Shown: positions 34,578-42,308 of the stretch, one piece after another
How the letters are laid out: each line of letters starts with the position of its first letter
How positions within the stretch are numbered: the stretch's first letter is position 1
Origin: Paludibacteraceae bacterium
GTDB taxonomy: Bacteria > Bacteroidota > Bacteroidia > Bacteroidales > Paludibacteraceae
Length of the DNA: 46,845 nucleotides
Assembly: GCA_017559385.1 (NCBI GenBank)
Contig: JAFYSK010000018.1
Span: 1-46,845, forward strand
Reading direction: 5' to 3'
The notes under the pieces: model-generated
What the model was told of the DNA's origin: nothing
The model's input: only the letters and a program-made list of their open reading frames with translations
Database searches by the model: none
Program-made: the position numbers and the translations under genes

Positions 34578-36092
34578 CTAAAAGAGGTATCCCATCTTGA
34601 TGTAGAAGTTTGCCCATTTAGCATTGTCTTGTTTGTTCAACGCCATGGCCCAATCTACTGATAGCACAAAGTTCTCGTTCATTGCTACCTTCAAACCTAC
34701 ACCCGCTGCCATATGAGGCATGTATATGTGAGACTGATCGAAGTTGTTGTTCTCATCCAATGCGAAGTAATCGCCTAGTGGGCGAGGTACTACCGCTTTA
34801 CCAACTAGAGCCAATGCGGTTGACTCTACCACATCCTTCGCATATGCTACCTTAATGGCTGCTTCATCCAGTTTATAGGGTTGAGTTATCACACCCAAAT
34901 CAAAGAATGGTGCTAAGCCGATATAGAAGTGTTGGCGACCGATATCAAACTTAGCCACTTTGGCGCGCAATTCTACATTGGCATATGCAAAACCATTAGC
35001 CAATATTCGGTTACGCATAATACCGCGCAATGAGTTAGCACCACCCAATCCTTCATACATCACGCGTTGGATGAATAGGGTGTTCAGGTATGTGTTCATG
35101 TAGAATGGCGATTTACCTGCGATATTGTTTTGTGTACCAATGCGATACGCAAAGGTTACGCGATCTTTGTATACAGGTACATAGTGGCGGAAATTGAAGT
35201 TGAATTGCAGGTGATTATAGCCCGCATTTGCTTGCATTCCGTACTTTGCATTAAAGGCTGCGGTATAGGTAAAGAATGCATCTGCGTATATACCTCTGGT
35301 TGGACAAGTGCGTTGATCACGACTGTCATAGGTCAAACCGGCACGCAAATAAGGGTGCCAACCACCTTTAGCCTCATTTTCGTCAATGATTCCCCACTTC
35401 ACATATTTCTCATACAGGCCTTCTACATTCTTATTCATCGCCTTTTGTGCATAACGATCTGTATCAGGATCATAGACATTCTTTTTGCCATTGAGCATAT
35501 CAATATCGCATTCGTCGATCATATAACCCAACACACCCACACCGGCATTCCACTTGATGTTCTGCCATATCGTACCCTCAATATCTGCTGCAAAACGGAA
35601 TAGATCTCGTTTGTACTTGTAAAATGCACGCGATTGATAATCAGTCAAAACACCCATCTTCTCAGGGTCTTTCTTCCACTTATGGAAGTCTTGATTGTAG
35701 ATTGACTGATAGCCATTAAAGCCATAGAAGTCGCACATCGCATCGGGCTGATAAGTCGCATCCAATGTCAAGCGATGCTTAGGAATCAAGTACTTACTAT
35801 CATAGTTCACGCGAAAGATACCATAGTTCTTGGTGGTATAAGCCGCTTCTGCATAAATAGAGTGGATGTACTCGGGATATTGCGAACCATCGCCATAATA
35901 GTAGATGTTGGTCAATGCACCACCTTGGAAGCCCAAGTCGGCATCAAACGCAACTGATGGCAATACACCGAAGTTCCAACCCGTCTTAATCTTCCTACCC
36001 AATGAGTCCACTTGTTGCGCTTTCTGTTTCTTTGCTGCTTGCATTGGCAGTGTCAATAAAGCTATAAGGGTTAACAGAATATACTTTTTCAT
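34578..36092 (-). CDS. Omp85/BamA-superfamily outer-membrane protein without POTRA domains
   Basis: This 504-residue protein has a signal peptide (MKKYILLTLIALLTLPMQAA), a short basic linker, and then an outer-membrane beta-barrel with many amphipathic strands. It ends in a typical final strand with terminal aromatic residues (WANFYIKMGYLF). The motif GLGGANSLRGIMRNRI (near residue 346) is the Omp85 signature (GGxxSLRG), followed by AYANVELRAKV. There is no room for POTRA repeats before the barrel, unlike BamA and TamA, so this belongs with the short 'surface antigen' barrels. Its role in transport is unknown. It is the last gene after a DUF819 permease-like gene (29-nt spacer) and an acyltransferase gene. 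Confidence 0.87.
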   Translation of the reverse strand: MKKYILLTLIALLTLPMQAAKKQKAQQVDSLGRKIKTGWNFGVLPSVAFDADLGFQGGALTNIYYYGDGSQYPEYIHSIYAEAAYTTKNYGIFRVNYDSKYLIPKHRLTLDATYQPDAMCDFYGFNGYQSIYNQDFHKWKKDPEKMGVLTDYQSRAFYKYKRDLFRFAADIEGTIWQNIKWNAGVGVLGYMIDECDIDMLNGKKNVYDPDTDRYAQKAMNKNVEGLYEKYVKWGIIDENEAKGGWHPYLRAGLTYDSRDQRTCPTRGIYADAFFTYTAAFNAKYGMQANAGYNHLQFNFNFRHYVPVYKDRVTFAYRIGTQNNIAGKSPFYMNTYLNTLFIQRVMYEGLGGANSLRGIMRNRILANGFAYANVELRAKVAKFDIGRQHFYIGLAPFFDLGVITQPYKLDEAAIKVAYAKDVVESTALALVGKAVVPRPLGDYFALDENNNFDQSHIYMPHMAAGVGLKVAMNENFVLSVDWAMALNKQDNAKWANFYIKMGYLF

Positions 36093-36121
36093 AATTCAAA
36101 ATTCTTAATTCAAATTAATAA

Positions 36122-37291
36122 CTACCCCAATACCCATGCCAGCAGTGCGCCTAGGTATGTGCCGATAGCATAGCCCACTAGACCCACTACAATGCCTGAG
36201 ATCAATACCTTCTTATTCTTCATCGCTCCTGCGATCGGTGGCACGAATGGAGGGGAACAAAGCAAGCCCACTTGGCAAACGCAGAACAAATCGCCACTCA
36301 CTTTTGCTATGCGGCATAGCAACAAGTGCAAGCCAACCGAGATACCGATAATCCAAAGCACAAAACCACCGATATACAATGAACCTCCGTTTACACTATG
36401 GATGTCAAACATCGAAGCCACTATTACACTGAAAATCAGGATAAAGAACATACCCAACTCGAATGTCTTAGGTAATTCGCGTATAGGCTTGAAGAACGAA
36501 GCTATGATGGATAATGTGGTAATAGTTAGGATGACTACCAATTCGTTCAGCGTACCCGTGATAAGCAATGCCAAACCTGCACCTGCGGCCAAGAAGCAGA
36601 TACTCAATCCCAATCCTTTCATCATACCGCAGAAGTTCTTTTTCTCAAACATGCCACGGTAGTTTTCAACATCATTGGTTTCTACATCGTCTTCATCCGT
36701 GCGACCTTTATGTGTTACATCTTTATAAGGCAACAACTTACGGAAGATTTTATAACCGCCACCAAGCAAAAAGAATATATATGGTGTTGTGATTACCATT
36801 TGGAACGCCAGTACAATAGCCATAACCGATCGGTCTACATTTAGTGCTGCACCGAGGGCATTAAAGTTCATAGTTCCACCTGTGTAAATACCTGCCATCA
36901 TACCTGTTACTTTGGCAATCTCTGGCACCGAGTTGCGGAAGATAAAATAGCCCGATATTGAAGCTATAATGACCGCAACAATACCAGTCAACAATGCCCA
37001 ACTTGTTTTAGGCAACGACTTGGTCCAAAGTTTGAAGTCGCAATTGAAGAGCATCAGCGGAATCGCCAATGGCACTGCCACGCTCATAATCGTAGATTGC
37101 AGTTTGCTAAAACTAGCAGTCACTTCTGGAGTCGCAAATTCAAACACTCCGCAGAGCGAAGCAATGATACCTACTGCATACGCTAGTACCACAGTACCAA
37201 TTTTTTGAACAATAGTCCAGCGCTTGAAAGCTTCTATAATCAATATTGGGAATATGATATAACAAGCAAGAATGATGTACACTTTTTCCAT
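36122..37291 (-). CDS. DUF819-family multi-spanning inner-membrane protein
   Basis: This 389-residue protein has about ten or more hydrophobic segments and a central charged cytoplasmic loop (about residues 190-215, rich in Asp, Glu and Lys). GIYTGGTMNFNALGAAL (about 134-150) and the Cys-rich CQVGLLCSPPFVPPIAGAM (about 335-355) match the DUF819 family (YjcL-like putative transporters or peptidoglycan-related membrane proteins). The start MEKVYIILACYIIFPIL has no cleavable signal peptide; the first helix is a membrane anchor. No substrate can be inferred. It sits between an acyltransferase and an Omp85-like barrel gene on one transcript, with 29-nt spacers on either side that resemble one another (ATAATTCAAAATT). 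Confidence 0.87.
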   Translation of the reverse strand: MEKVYIILACYIIFPILIIEAFKRWTIVQKIGTVVLAYAVGIIASLCGVFEFATPEVTASFSKLQSTIMSVAVPLAIPLMLFNCDFKLWTKSLPKTSWALLTGIVAVIIASISGYFIFRNSVPEIAKVTGMMAGIYTGGTMNFNALGAALNVDRSVMAIVLAFQMVITTPYIFFLLGGGYKIFRKLLPYKDVTHKGRTDEDDVETNDVENYRGMFEKKNFCGMMKGLGLSICFLAAGAGLALLITGTLNELVVILTITTLSIIASFFKPIRELPKTFELGMFFILIFSVIVASMFDIHSVNGGSLYIGGFVLWIIGISVGLHLLLCRIAKVSGDLFCVCQVGLLCSPPFVPPIAGAMKNKKVLISGIVVGLVGYAIGTYLGALLAWVLG

Positions 37292-37320
37292 AATTCAAAA
37301 TTTTAATTCATAAATCAAAA

Positions 37321-38340
37321 TTACTTTGTCTCTTCTGGCTTTTGAAATTTACGTGCCAAGTAGAGGTATTCTTGTAGGAACATCCAGAATGGCATGGTGA
37401 TAAAGCCCGTAAGTGGGATGAATATTAGCTGCCATACAAACTGAACCGAATTGTGGAATGCTGGATCTTTTATCGCCCAACGAATAATCAGCCATACCAA
37501 CCATAATGGTAATGTTAGCACGCCTGCTACCAATGCTAGAGGCGACATCAAAATCAACATCAAAAGCAATCCCCATTTTGGCATGCGATGCTTAGGGAAC
37601 CAGTTCTTGTTGGCAGGGCGATTGTGGCTAAGTTGGTCCCAATTCTTCTCGTAGTTCTCGTCGTCTGGTACCCACAATATCTGTTCGCGCATACGGTTTG
37701 TTAGCTCCTCACGCATGGCCAAAATTAGTTTGGGTTGCTCCAAGTCAGCATGAGCTGCAATAAACTCTGTCATATTGATTGGTTTACCAATATTGATGAT
37801 CAGTGTGTCCCATAGATGGAACCAGTCGCTGTACTCCAAACCGATGGGTACGATGTAAATAGGTTTCTCCTTTCCAAACTTCTCGTTCGCGCGCAAGGTG
37901 ATACGGAAAATGCCTTTGCCTAATGGTAATAGCGAGTGCTTAGTTCGGTGAGTTCCTTCAGGCAATATGCAGAATGGAACACCCTCCTCAAGGGTGTCTA
38001 TCGCGCGCTCTACAGTCTCATCGTTTTTGAGCACTTCACCTGCTCCGTCTCGCATACGACGGATAGGCATGATCTTTAAGAATCCAAGTATCTTGGCAAA
38101 TAATGGCTTGCGGAATATGTCCGCACGAGCTACAAAGACTTTGCGCTCAGAATTAATAGATAACACTGCCAGCGCATCTTGCAGCGCATTGGTGTGGTTG
38201 GGGGCAAATATCACGGCCCCGTCTGTGGGGATGTTCTCCTTACCTACATACTTGATGTGGCGATAAGAACGGCGAAACATCCAATTGACTATTGGCAGAA
38301 GAAAGCGATAAGCTCGATCTTCATCATGTATCTGTTTCAT
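37321..38340 (-). CDS. PlsC-like glycerophospholipid acyltransferase
   Basis: This protein of 339 residues belongs to the lysophospholipid acyltransferase (LPLAT) family. The catalytic motif NHTNALQD (NHx4D form) lies near residues 53-60 and the glycerophosphate-binding motif ILPEGTHRTKHSLLPLGKG near 125-143. Two or three hydrophobic helices near 255-325 anchor it in the inner membrane; the usual 1-acylglycerol-3-phosphate acyltransferase is shorter, about 240 residues, so this belongs to a longer Bacteroidota subgroup. It probably acylates a lysolipid on the cytoplasmic face; whether the product is phosphatidic acid or another lipid is open. It is the first gene of the operon with the DUF819 and Omp85-like genes. 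Confidence 0.87.
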   Translation of the reverse strand: MKQIHDEDRAYRFLLPIVNWMFRRSYRHIKYVGKENIPTDGAVIFAPNHTNALQDALAVLSINSERKVFVARADIFRKPLFAKILGFLKIMPIRRMRDGAGEVLKNDETVERAIDTLEEGVPFCILPEGTHRTKHSLLPLGKGIFRITLRANEKFGKEKPIYIVPIGLEYSDWFHLWDTLIINIGKPINMTEFIAAHADLEQPKLILAMREELTNRMREQILWVPDDENYEKNWDQLSHNRPANKNWFPKHRMPKWGLLLMLILMSPLALVAGVLTLPLWLVWLIIRWAIKDPAFHNSVQFVWQLIFIPLTGFITMPFWMFLQEYLYLARKFQKPEETK

Positions 38341-38397
38341 GTTTTTTAGTCGCTTATAATGTTATAATTTAGCCCACTAAATAGCCTATTTCGGTGG

Positions 38398-38429
38398 CAA
38401 AATTACAACATTTTTTTTGAATAACCAAA
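38398..38429 (-). promoter_or_regulatory. Promoter of the acyltransferase-DUF819-Omp85 operon
   Basis: A -33 TTTG (38426-38429) and a -7 TAATTTTG (38398-38405) are 20 bp apart on the minus strand. The ATG is at 38340. Confidence 0.8.
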
Positions 38430-38501
38430 AAACAACAAAGAAAAAATACTTTTTAAATTCAGTCGTTTACGTATTTCTTTGTTTTACAAAGAGTAACGAG
38501 T

Positions 38502-39539
38502 TTATTTAATTTGACGCTTATTCAACTCCTGTTGGTATCTTCTTGCTATCGCTTGGTGTTTGCTATAGGTAGATGAGAAGATATGTGTGCCTGAAAAGTC
38601 CGGATTTGCACACATGAATAGGTAGTCGGTTTCTGGCGCATTTAATACGGCATCCAAAATGTCTGGTCGTACTACTCGAATAGGACCAGGAGGAAGACCC
38701 TTGTACATATATGTATTATATGGCGAGTCTATTGCTAAATGGCGATTTAGTACACGGCGCATAGTGAAATCACCTACTGCAAAGATTACCGTTGGACATG
38801 CTTGTAATGGAATACCTTTGCGTACACGATTGATGTAAATGGATGCGATCGTTGGATACTCAAAGCTTTTGTTCGTCTCTGAAGCAATGATAGAACCAAT
38901 GGTTACAACCTCTGTTGGAGTAAAACCTAGTTTTTTTGCCTTTGCTATACGCTCTTTATTCCAAAAACGATTATATTCCTTATGCATGCGCTCAAATAAT
39001 TGATCTGCACTCATTGTCCAATATACTTCGTAGGTGTTCGGTATGAACATACATACGGCGGTTTCTGGGGTTAGCCCAAACTTAGCCATGTATTCTGCGT
39101 TATCAAGTCGCGTTTTTACTTCCGCAGAATCTAGTAGTAGCTTCTTGCCCATTTGAGCTGCTAGCTGCTCACGCGTACGAATAGACTGAGTGAATGATAG
39201 GTTGATAGGAGTCTCTTTTCCGTATTGTAAACGATTGACTATCTCGCGCGCACTGAACTTAGCGGGGAATTTATAATGTCCTGGCTTTATCTGCTTAAAC
39301 TCCTTTAATTTACAGGTCAACCTCCATGCTATCTTAGATTCCATTTCATAATATACCATGACGGAATCTAGAATTGTTTCTATCTCAGTCTCGGGCGTAA
39401 CGTAGAAAGCGTGTGACTCTTTATCAAGACTTGTGAAGTTCGATTTGGTGATATGATAATATTGTTTCGCAAGAAAACTTCCTACAGCAACAATTATGAA
39501 AACTAATACAGATACGATTATGATAGTTTTTTTCTTCAT
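38502..39539 (-). CDS. mltG: Endolytic murein transglycosylase
   Basis: MltG (YceG family) cleaves nascent glycan strands at the inner membrane and so sets strand length. The 345-residue protein has a short cytoplasmic tail and one transmembrane helix (KKKTIIIVSVLVFIIVAVGS) at the N-terminus, a LysM-like region, and the catalytic domain. GSIIASETNKSFEYPTIASI (about 225-244) contains the conserved catalytic Glu, followed by INRVRKGIPLQACPTVIF and YNTYMYKGLPPGPI. The start is fixed at the ATG at 39539: the longer in-frame ORF to 39683 would be translated from inside the tRNA-Ser gene and is spurious. No promoter is seen between the tRNA terminator (39573-39603) and this start, so expression may rely on read-through. 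Confidence 0.94.
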   Translation of the reverse strand: MKKKTIIIVSVLVFIIVAVGSFLAKQYYHITKSNFTSLDKESHAFYVTPETEIETILDSVMVYYEMESKIAWRLTCKLKEFKQIKPGHYKFPAKFSAREIVNRLQYGKETPINLSFTQSIRTREQLAAQMGKKLLLDSAEVKTRLDNAEYMAKFGLTPETAVCMFIPNTYEVYWTMSADQLFERMHKEYNRFWNKERIAKAKKLGFTPTEVVTIGSIIASETNKSFEYPTIASIYINRVRKGIPLQACPTVIFAVGDFTMRRVLNRHLAIDSPYNTYMYKGLPPGPIRVVRPDILDAVLNAPETDYLFMCANPDFSGTHIFSSTYSKHQAIARRYQQELNKRQIK

Positions 39540-39572
39540 GATCATTCGTTTTTTAGGTGATTGTTCATTGAT

Positions 39573-39603
39573 AAAAAAAGGATACCATTGCTTTTTGGTA
39601 CCC
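39573..39603 (-). terminator. Terminator between tRNA-Ser and mltG
   Basis: On the minus strand GGGTACCA (39603-39596) pairs with TGGTATCC (39587-39580) with one G-T wobble and an 8-nt loop. Seven T residues follow. It lies only about 35 nt before the mltG start codon. Confidence 0.85.
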
Positions 39604-39610
39604 TTTTTTG

Positions 39611-39697
39611 CGGAAGGAGGGGGATTCGAACCCCCGGTACGGTTACCCGTACGACAGTTTAGCAAACTGTTGGTTTCAGCCACTCACCCATCCTTCC
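39611..39697 (-). tRNA. tRNA-Ser (anticodon GCU)
   Basis: This is an 87-nt class II tRNA with acceptor arms GGAAGGA (39697-39691) and TCCTTCC (39618-39612) and discriminator G. The D-arm region is GGGTGAGTGGCTGAAA. The anticodon stem-loop is ACAGT-TTGCTAA-ACTGT with anticodon GCT at 39663-39661. A long variable arm (CGTACGGGTAACCGTACG) marks serine, and the T-arm is GGGGGTTCGAATCCCCC. It reads AGC and AGU codons. The 3' CCA is not encoded. Confidence 0.96.
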
Positions 39698-39757
39698 TCG
39701 CGTCTTGCGCGAATACGACAACTGTTGCCTGAAATGCTTTCTTTTCAAAAGCGACTG

Positions 39758-39789
39758 CAAAGGTACTGCTTTTTTTTGATATAGCCAAA
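39758..39789 (-). promoter_or_regulatory. Promoter of tRNA-Ser (and possibly mltG)
   Basis: A -33 TTTG (39786-39789) and a -7 TACCTTTG (39758-39765) are 20 bp apart on the minus strand, about 60 bp before the 5' end of the tRNA. Confidence 0.8.
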
Positions 39790-39976
39790 TATTTTGATGT
39801 TTTTTTGAAAAATATATGATAGATTATCTAATGGCATGAGAAATTTAAGCTAGTTTGAGAGAAAATATCCATCAACAAATAGGCATATATATCCCTTCTT
39901 CTTCCACGCGCGCGTAATAATTATGTACGCGCGCGATAGGTTTTGTTGGCTAGATTAATAAAAAAGTTTTCTATCT
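39790..39976. other. AT-rich divergent spacer with CG-alternating tracts
   Basis: No gene is supported. Two nearly identical tracts, ACGCGCGCGT (39906-39915) and ACGCGCGCGA (39927-39936), lie 11 bp apart, upstream of the histidine kinase promoter. A similar ACGCGCGCGT stands upstream of the giant gene promoter at 28912. Confidence 0.5.
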
Positions 39977-39977
39977 A

Positions 39978-40008
39978 TTGTAAATGTCATATTTTTTTTG
40001 TATTTTTG
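39978..40008 (+). promoter_or_regulatory. Promoter of the sensor histidine kinase gene
   Basis: A -33 TTG (39978-39980) and a -7 TATTTTTG (40001-40008) are 20 bp apart. This places the transcript start near 40015 and the ATG at 40036, and excludes the in-frame ATG at 39943. Confidence 0.78.
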
Positions 40009-40035
40009 CAGCCTGAAATAATATGTATTATTGAT

Positions 40036-42258
40036 ATGACGAAAACGGTTTTTATAAAACACTTGTTTTTCATGGCTTTGCTGTTGTGTAGCTTGGCGTC
40101 ATGTAATGGATTGAAGCGTGATGTCCAAACTATTCAACATTGTTTGCATGATCAACAGCTCCGAGCGGATGCTTTGACCGATGAACTATGTCATATCTTA
40201 GAATCCAGAGATTTTGACTCCCTGCGCAACTATATCCACAAAGCAGACGATGTGCACTTCTATGTGTTTTATAACGATCGATTGGTGTATTGGACAACTT
40301 CCTGGCTAACCATGTCGATACAGCCCTCTGATGATTATTATACCACATGGCATTTTGCGCAGTGGCATAATGCACAAGGTATTTGCAAATGGACCAATAT
40401 GGGGAATGTCAGGGTGCTAACGGCTATTCCTATTAAGTATAATTATAGGGTAACTAGTGAGAACTTGAAGAATACCTTTATCGCACCATTTAAAGGAGAC
40501 GATACTTGGAATTTATCAGTTGTGAATGATGACCCCAAAACTTCTTACTCCATATATTCTGTAACGGGCGAATATCTTTTCTCATTGTATAAGGATGATG
40601 CCGTTGCTTATACGGAGTCCCCGTCAATTACTATCCAAAATTTCTCTTATCAAACAGTCCTTGCCTCTAAGAAGCATAAGAACGAAAACGCCCGTACCAA
40701 ATTGTTTGTATATTACGGTTTGACCCTTTTTCTCGTCTTTATTCTTGTAGTTGTCCTCGTATTCCATTTGATCAAGAGTAAAGGCGTGAGAAACATGACC
40801 CTAGCTGGTAGACTCCAGTTGATCTTAATGCCGGTTATGTTGTTAGCCCTTGCCTCTACATTTACGCTGTCTGTTATGCATATTAGTAAGGTCTTTGTGG
40901 TTAGACAGCAAGATAAACTACAAGAAAAAGCTAGATACATTCAGCAAGCTTTACAAAATATGTATTTCTGGGATTTGGAACTCTCCGCTTCGCAGCGTAA
41001 TGCGCTGAATGCTGACCTGCGAGATATGAGTTTTAGCTTTGAAACGGATATACATGTCTATGATCTGAGCGGAAGAATCTTGGCTAGTTCTTGCCCTGAA
41101 ATTTTTAATCTAGGAATCGTTTCACATTATATTGCACCAGAAATCTATTTTGCCGATAGCTCTCAAGTAGTCCAATACGAATCTTTGGGGCAAGTTAGAT
41201 ATTTGGCGGCATATACGGATTTTGTAAATGGTAGTTATGCTAGGATAGGATATATATCTATCCCTAGTTTCATCTCGCAAGAAGAAATGTATGCGGATGT
41301 AGAGAAGTTTGTGGTTCGATTGTTACCTCTATACATCTTACTGCTCTTGGCCTCCATAATTGTTGTTTGGGTGGTGGCACGAGGAGTGTCTTCGCCTTTG
41401 GCGGCCATAAGTGCCAAACTCAAAAATTATCGCCTTGGTGAAAAAGGACAACATATACCATATTTCTTCCGAGATGAGGTTGGTGATTTGATTCAGCATT
41501 ATAATGATATGGTGGACGCTTTGGATGAATCTACTCAGCGTTTGGCTCGTTCCGAGCGCGAAGGAGCTTGGCGCACAATGGCTCGCCAAGTGGCGCACGA
41601 GATCAACAATCCGCTTACACCAATGAAACTTACATTGCAGCAACTGCAACGCCACAAGGGTACTGAGAGGTTTGATGACTATTTTGATCGTTCAACACAA
41701 CTCCTCATCGAGCAAATCGAAACACTGGGACATATCGCTAAATCCTTCTCGTCATTCGCCAAAATGCCTGAGGTCAATCCTACCGAAGTAGATGTAGCTA
41801 AAAAACTACATGCCTTTATCATGCTAATGCGCAACAATGACGCACAAGTTCCTATACGATATGTTGGACCTGACTATGGGGTAGAGGTGATTACTGATGC
41901 CGAGCAAATAACACAAGTGTTTACGAATATTTTGAGAAACGCCTTACAAGCTCTAGAGGGGCAGGAGAATGCCGATGTTATTGTTGTTCTTAAGCAAGTT
42001 CCTGCTAACCAGCGACTTTCTAAAAAACTGTCAGAGCAGTACCAATGGGTGGAAATCGCAATTTCTGATAATGGCCCCGGTATTCCTGATGATGTGAGAA
42101 ATAAAGTTTTTATTCCTAATTTTACGACTAAAAACACAGGAGCAGGATTGGGATTAGCCATTTCAAAAAACATTATCGAAGCTAGTGGTGGAAAAATTAC
42201 ATTCCAAACTTCAGAAAAAGGTACTACATTTTTTGTGTATTTGAAAAAAAAGTACTAA
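40036..42258 (+). CDS. Membrane sensor histidine kinase (NtrY-like), orphan
   Basis: This 740-residue kinase starts at 40036 (MTKTVFIKHLFFMALLLCSL) on the evidence of the promoter. The first hydrophobic segment ends LASCNG, which looks like a lipobox but more likely lies in a signal anchor. A large extracytoplasmic region follows, then transmembrane segments near residues 213-237, 250-275 and 432-455. A HAMP domain (VSSPLAAISAKLKNY) runs into a coiled coil. The phosphoacceptor H-box is QVAHEINNPLTPMKLTLQQL (near 527-546), the N-box ILRNALQALEG, the G1-box ISDNGPGIP and G2 GAGLGLAISK. The PLTPMK form is typical of NtrY/NtrB-like kinases. No response regulator gene is nearby. The gdhA promoter overlaps its end, so the two genes are adjacent but separately started. 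Confidence 0.9.
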   Translation: MTKTVFIKHLFFMALLLCSLASCNGLKRDVQTIQHCLHDQQLRADALTDELCHILESRDFDSLRNYIHKADDVHFYVFYNDRLVYWTTSWLTMSIQPSDDYYTTWHFAQWHNAQGICKWTNMGNVRVLTAIPIKYNYRVTSENLKNTFIAPFKGDDTWNLSVVNDDPKTSYSIYSVTGEYLFSLYKDDAVAYTESPSITIQNFSYQTVLASKKHKNENARTKLFVYYGLTLFLVFILVVVLVFHLIKSKGVRNMTLAGRLQLILMPVMLLALASTFTLSVMHISKVFVVRQQDKLQEKARYIQQALQNMYFWDLELSASQRNALNADLRDMSFSFETDIHVYDLSGRILASSCPEIFNLGIVSHYIAPEIYFADSSQVVQYESLGQVRYLAAYTDFVNGSYARIGYISIPSFISQEEMYADVEKFVVRLLPLYILLLLASIIVVWVVARGVSSPLAAISAKLKNYRLGEKGQHIPYFFRDEVGDLIQHYNDMVDALDESTQRLARSEREGAWRTMARQVAHEINNPLTPMKLTLQQLQRHKGTERFDDYFDRSTQLLIEQIETLGHIAKSFSSFAKMPEVNPTEVDVAKKLHAFIMLMRNNDAQVPIRYVGPDYGVEVITDAEQITQVFTNILRNALQALEGQENADVIVVLKQVPANQRLSKKLSEQYQWVEIAISDNGPGIPDDVRNKVFIPNFTTKNTGAGLGLAISKNIIEASGGKITFQTSEKGTTFFVYLKKKY

Positions 42259-42263
42259 CTTTG
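42232..42263 (+). promoter_or_regulatory. Promoter of gdhA, overlapping the kinase gene end
   Basis: A -33 TTTG (42232-42235) and a -7 TAACTTTG (42256-42263) are 20 bp apart. The first three bases of the -7 element are the TAA stop codon of the histidine kinase gene. Confidence 0.78.
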
Positions 42264-42308
42264 CAGACTGAATAATAGACTTAATCAACCTAATTTATTA
42301 ATATAACA

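Noticed and set aside
39943-40035. Earlier start for the histidine kinase at 39943
   Set aside because: It would begin upstream of the -33 element at 39978; the promoter places the start at 40036.
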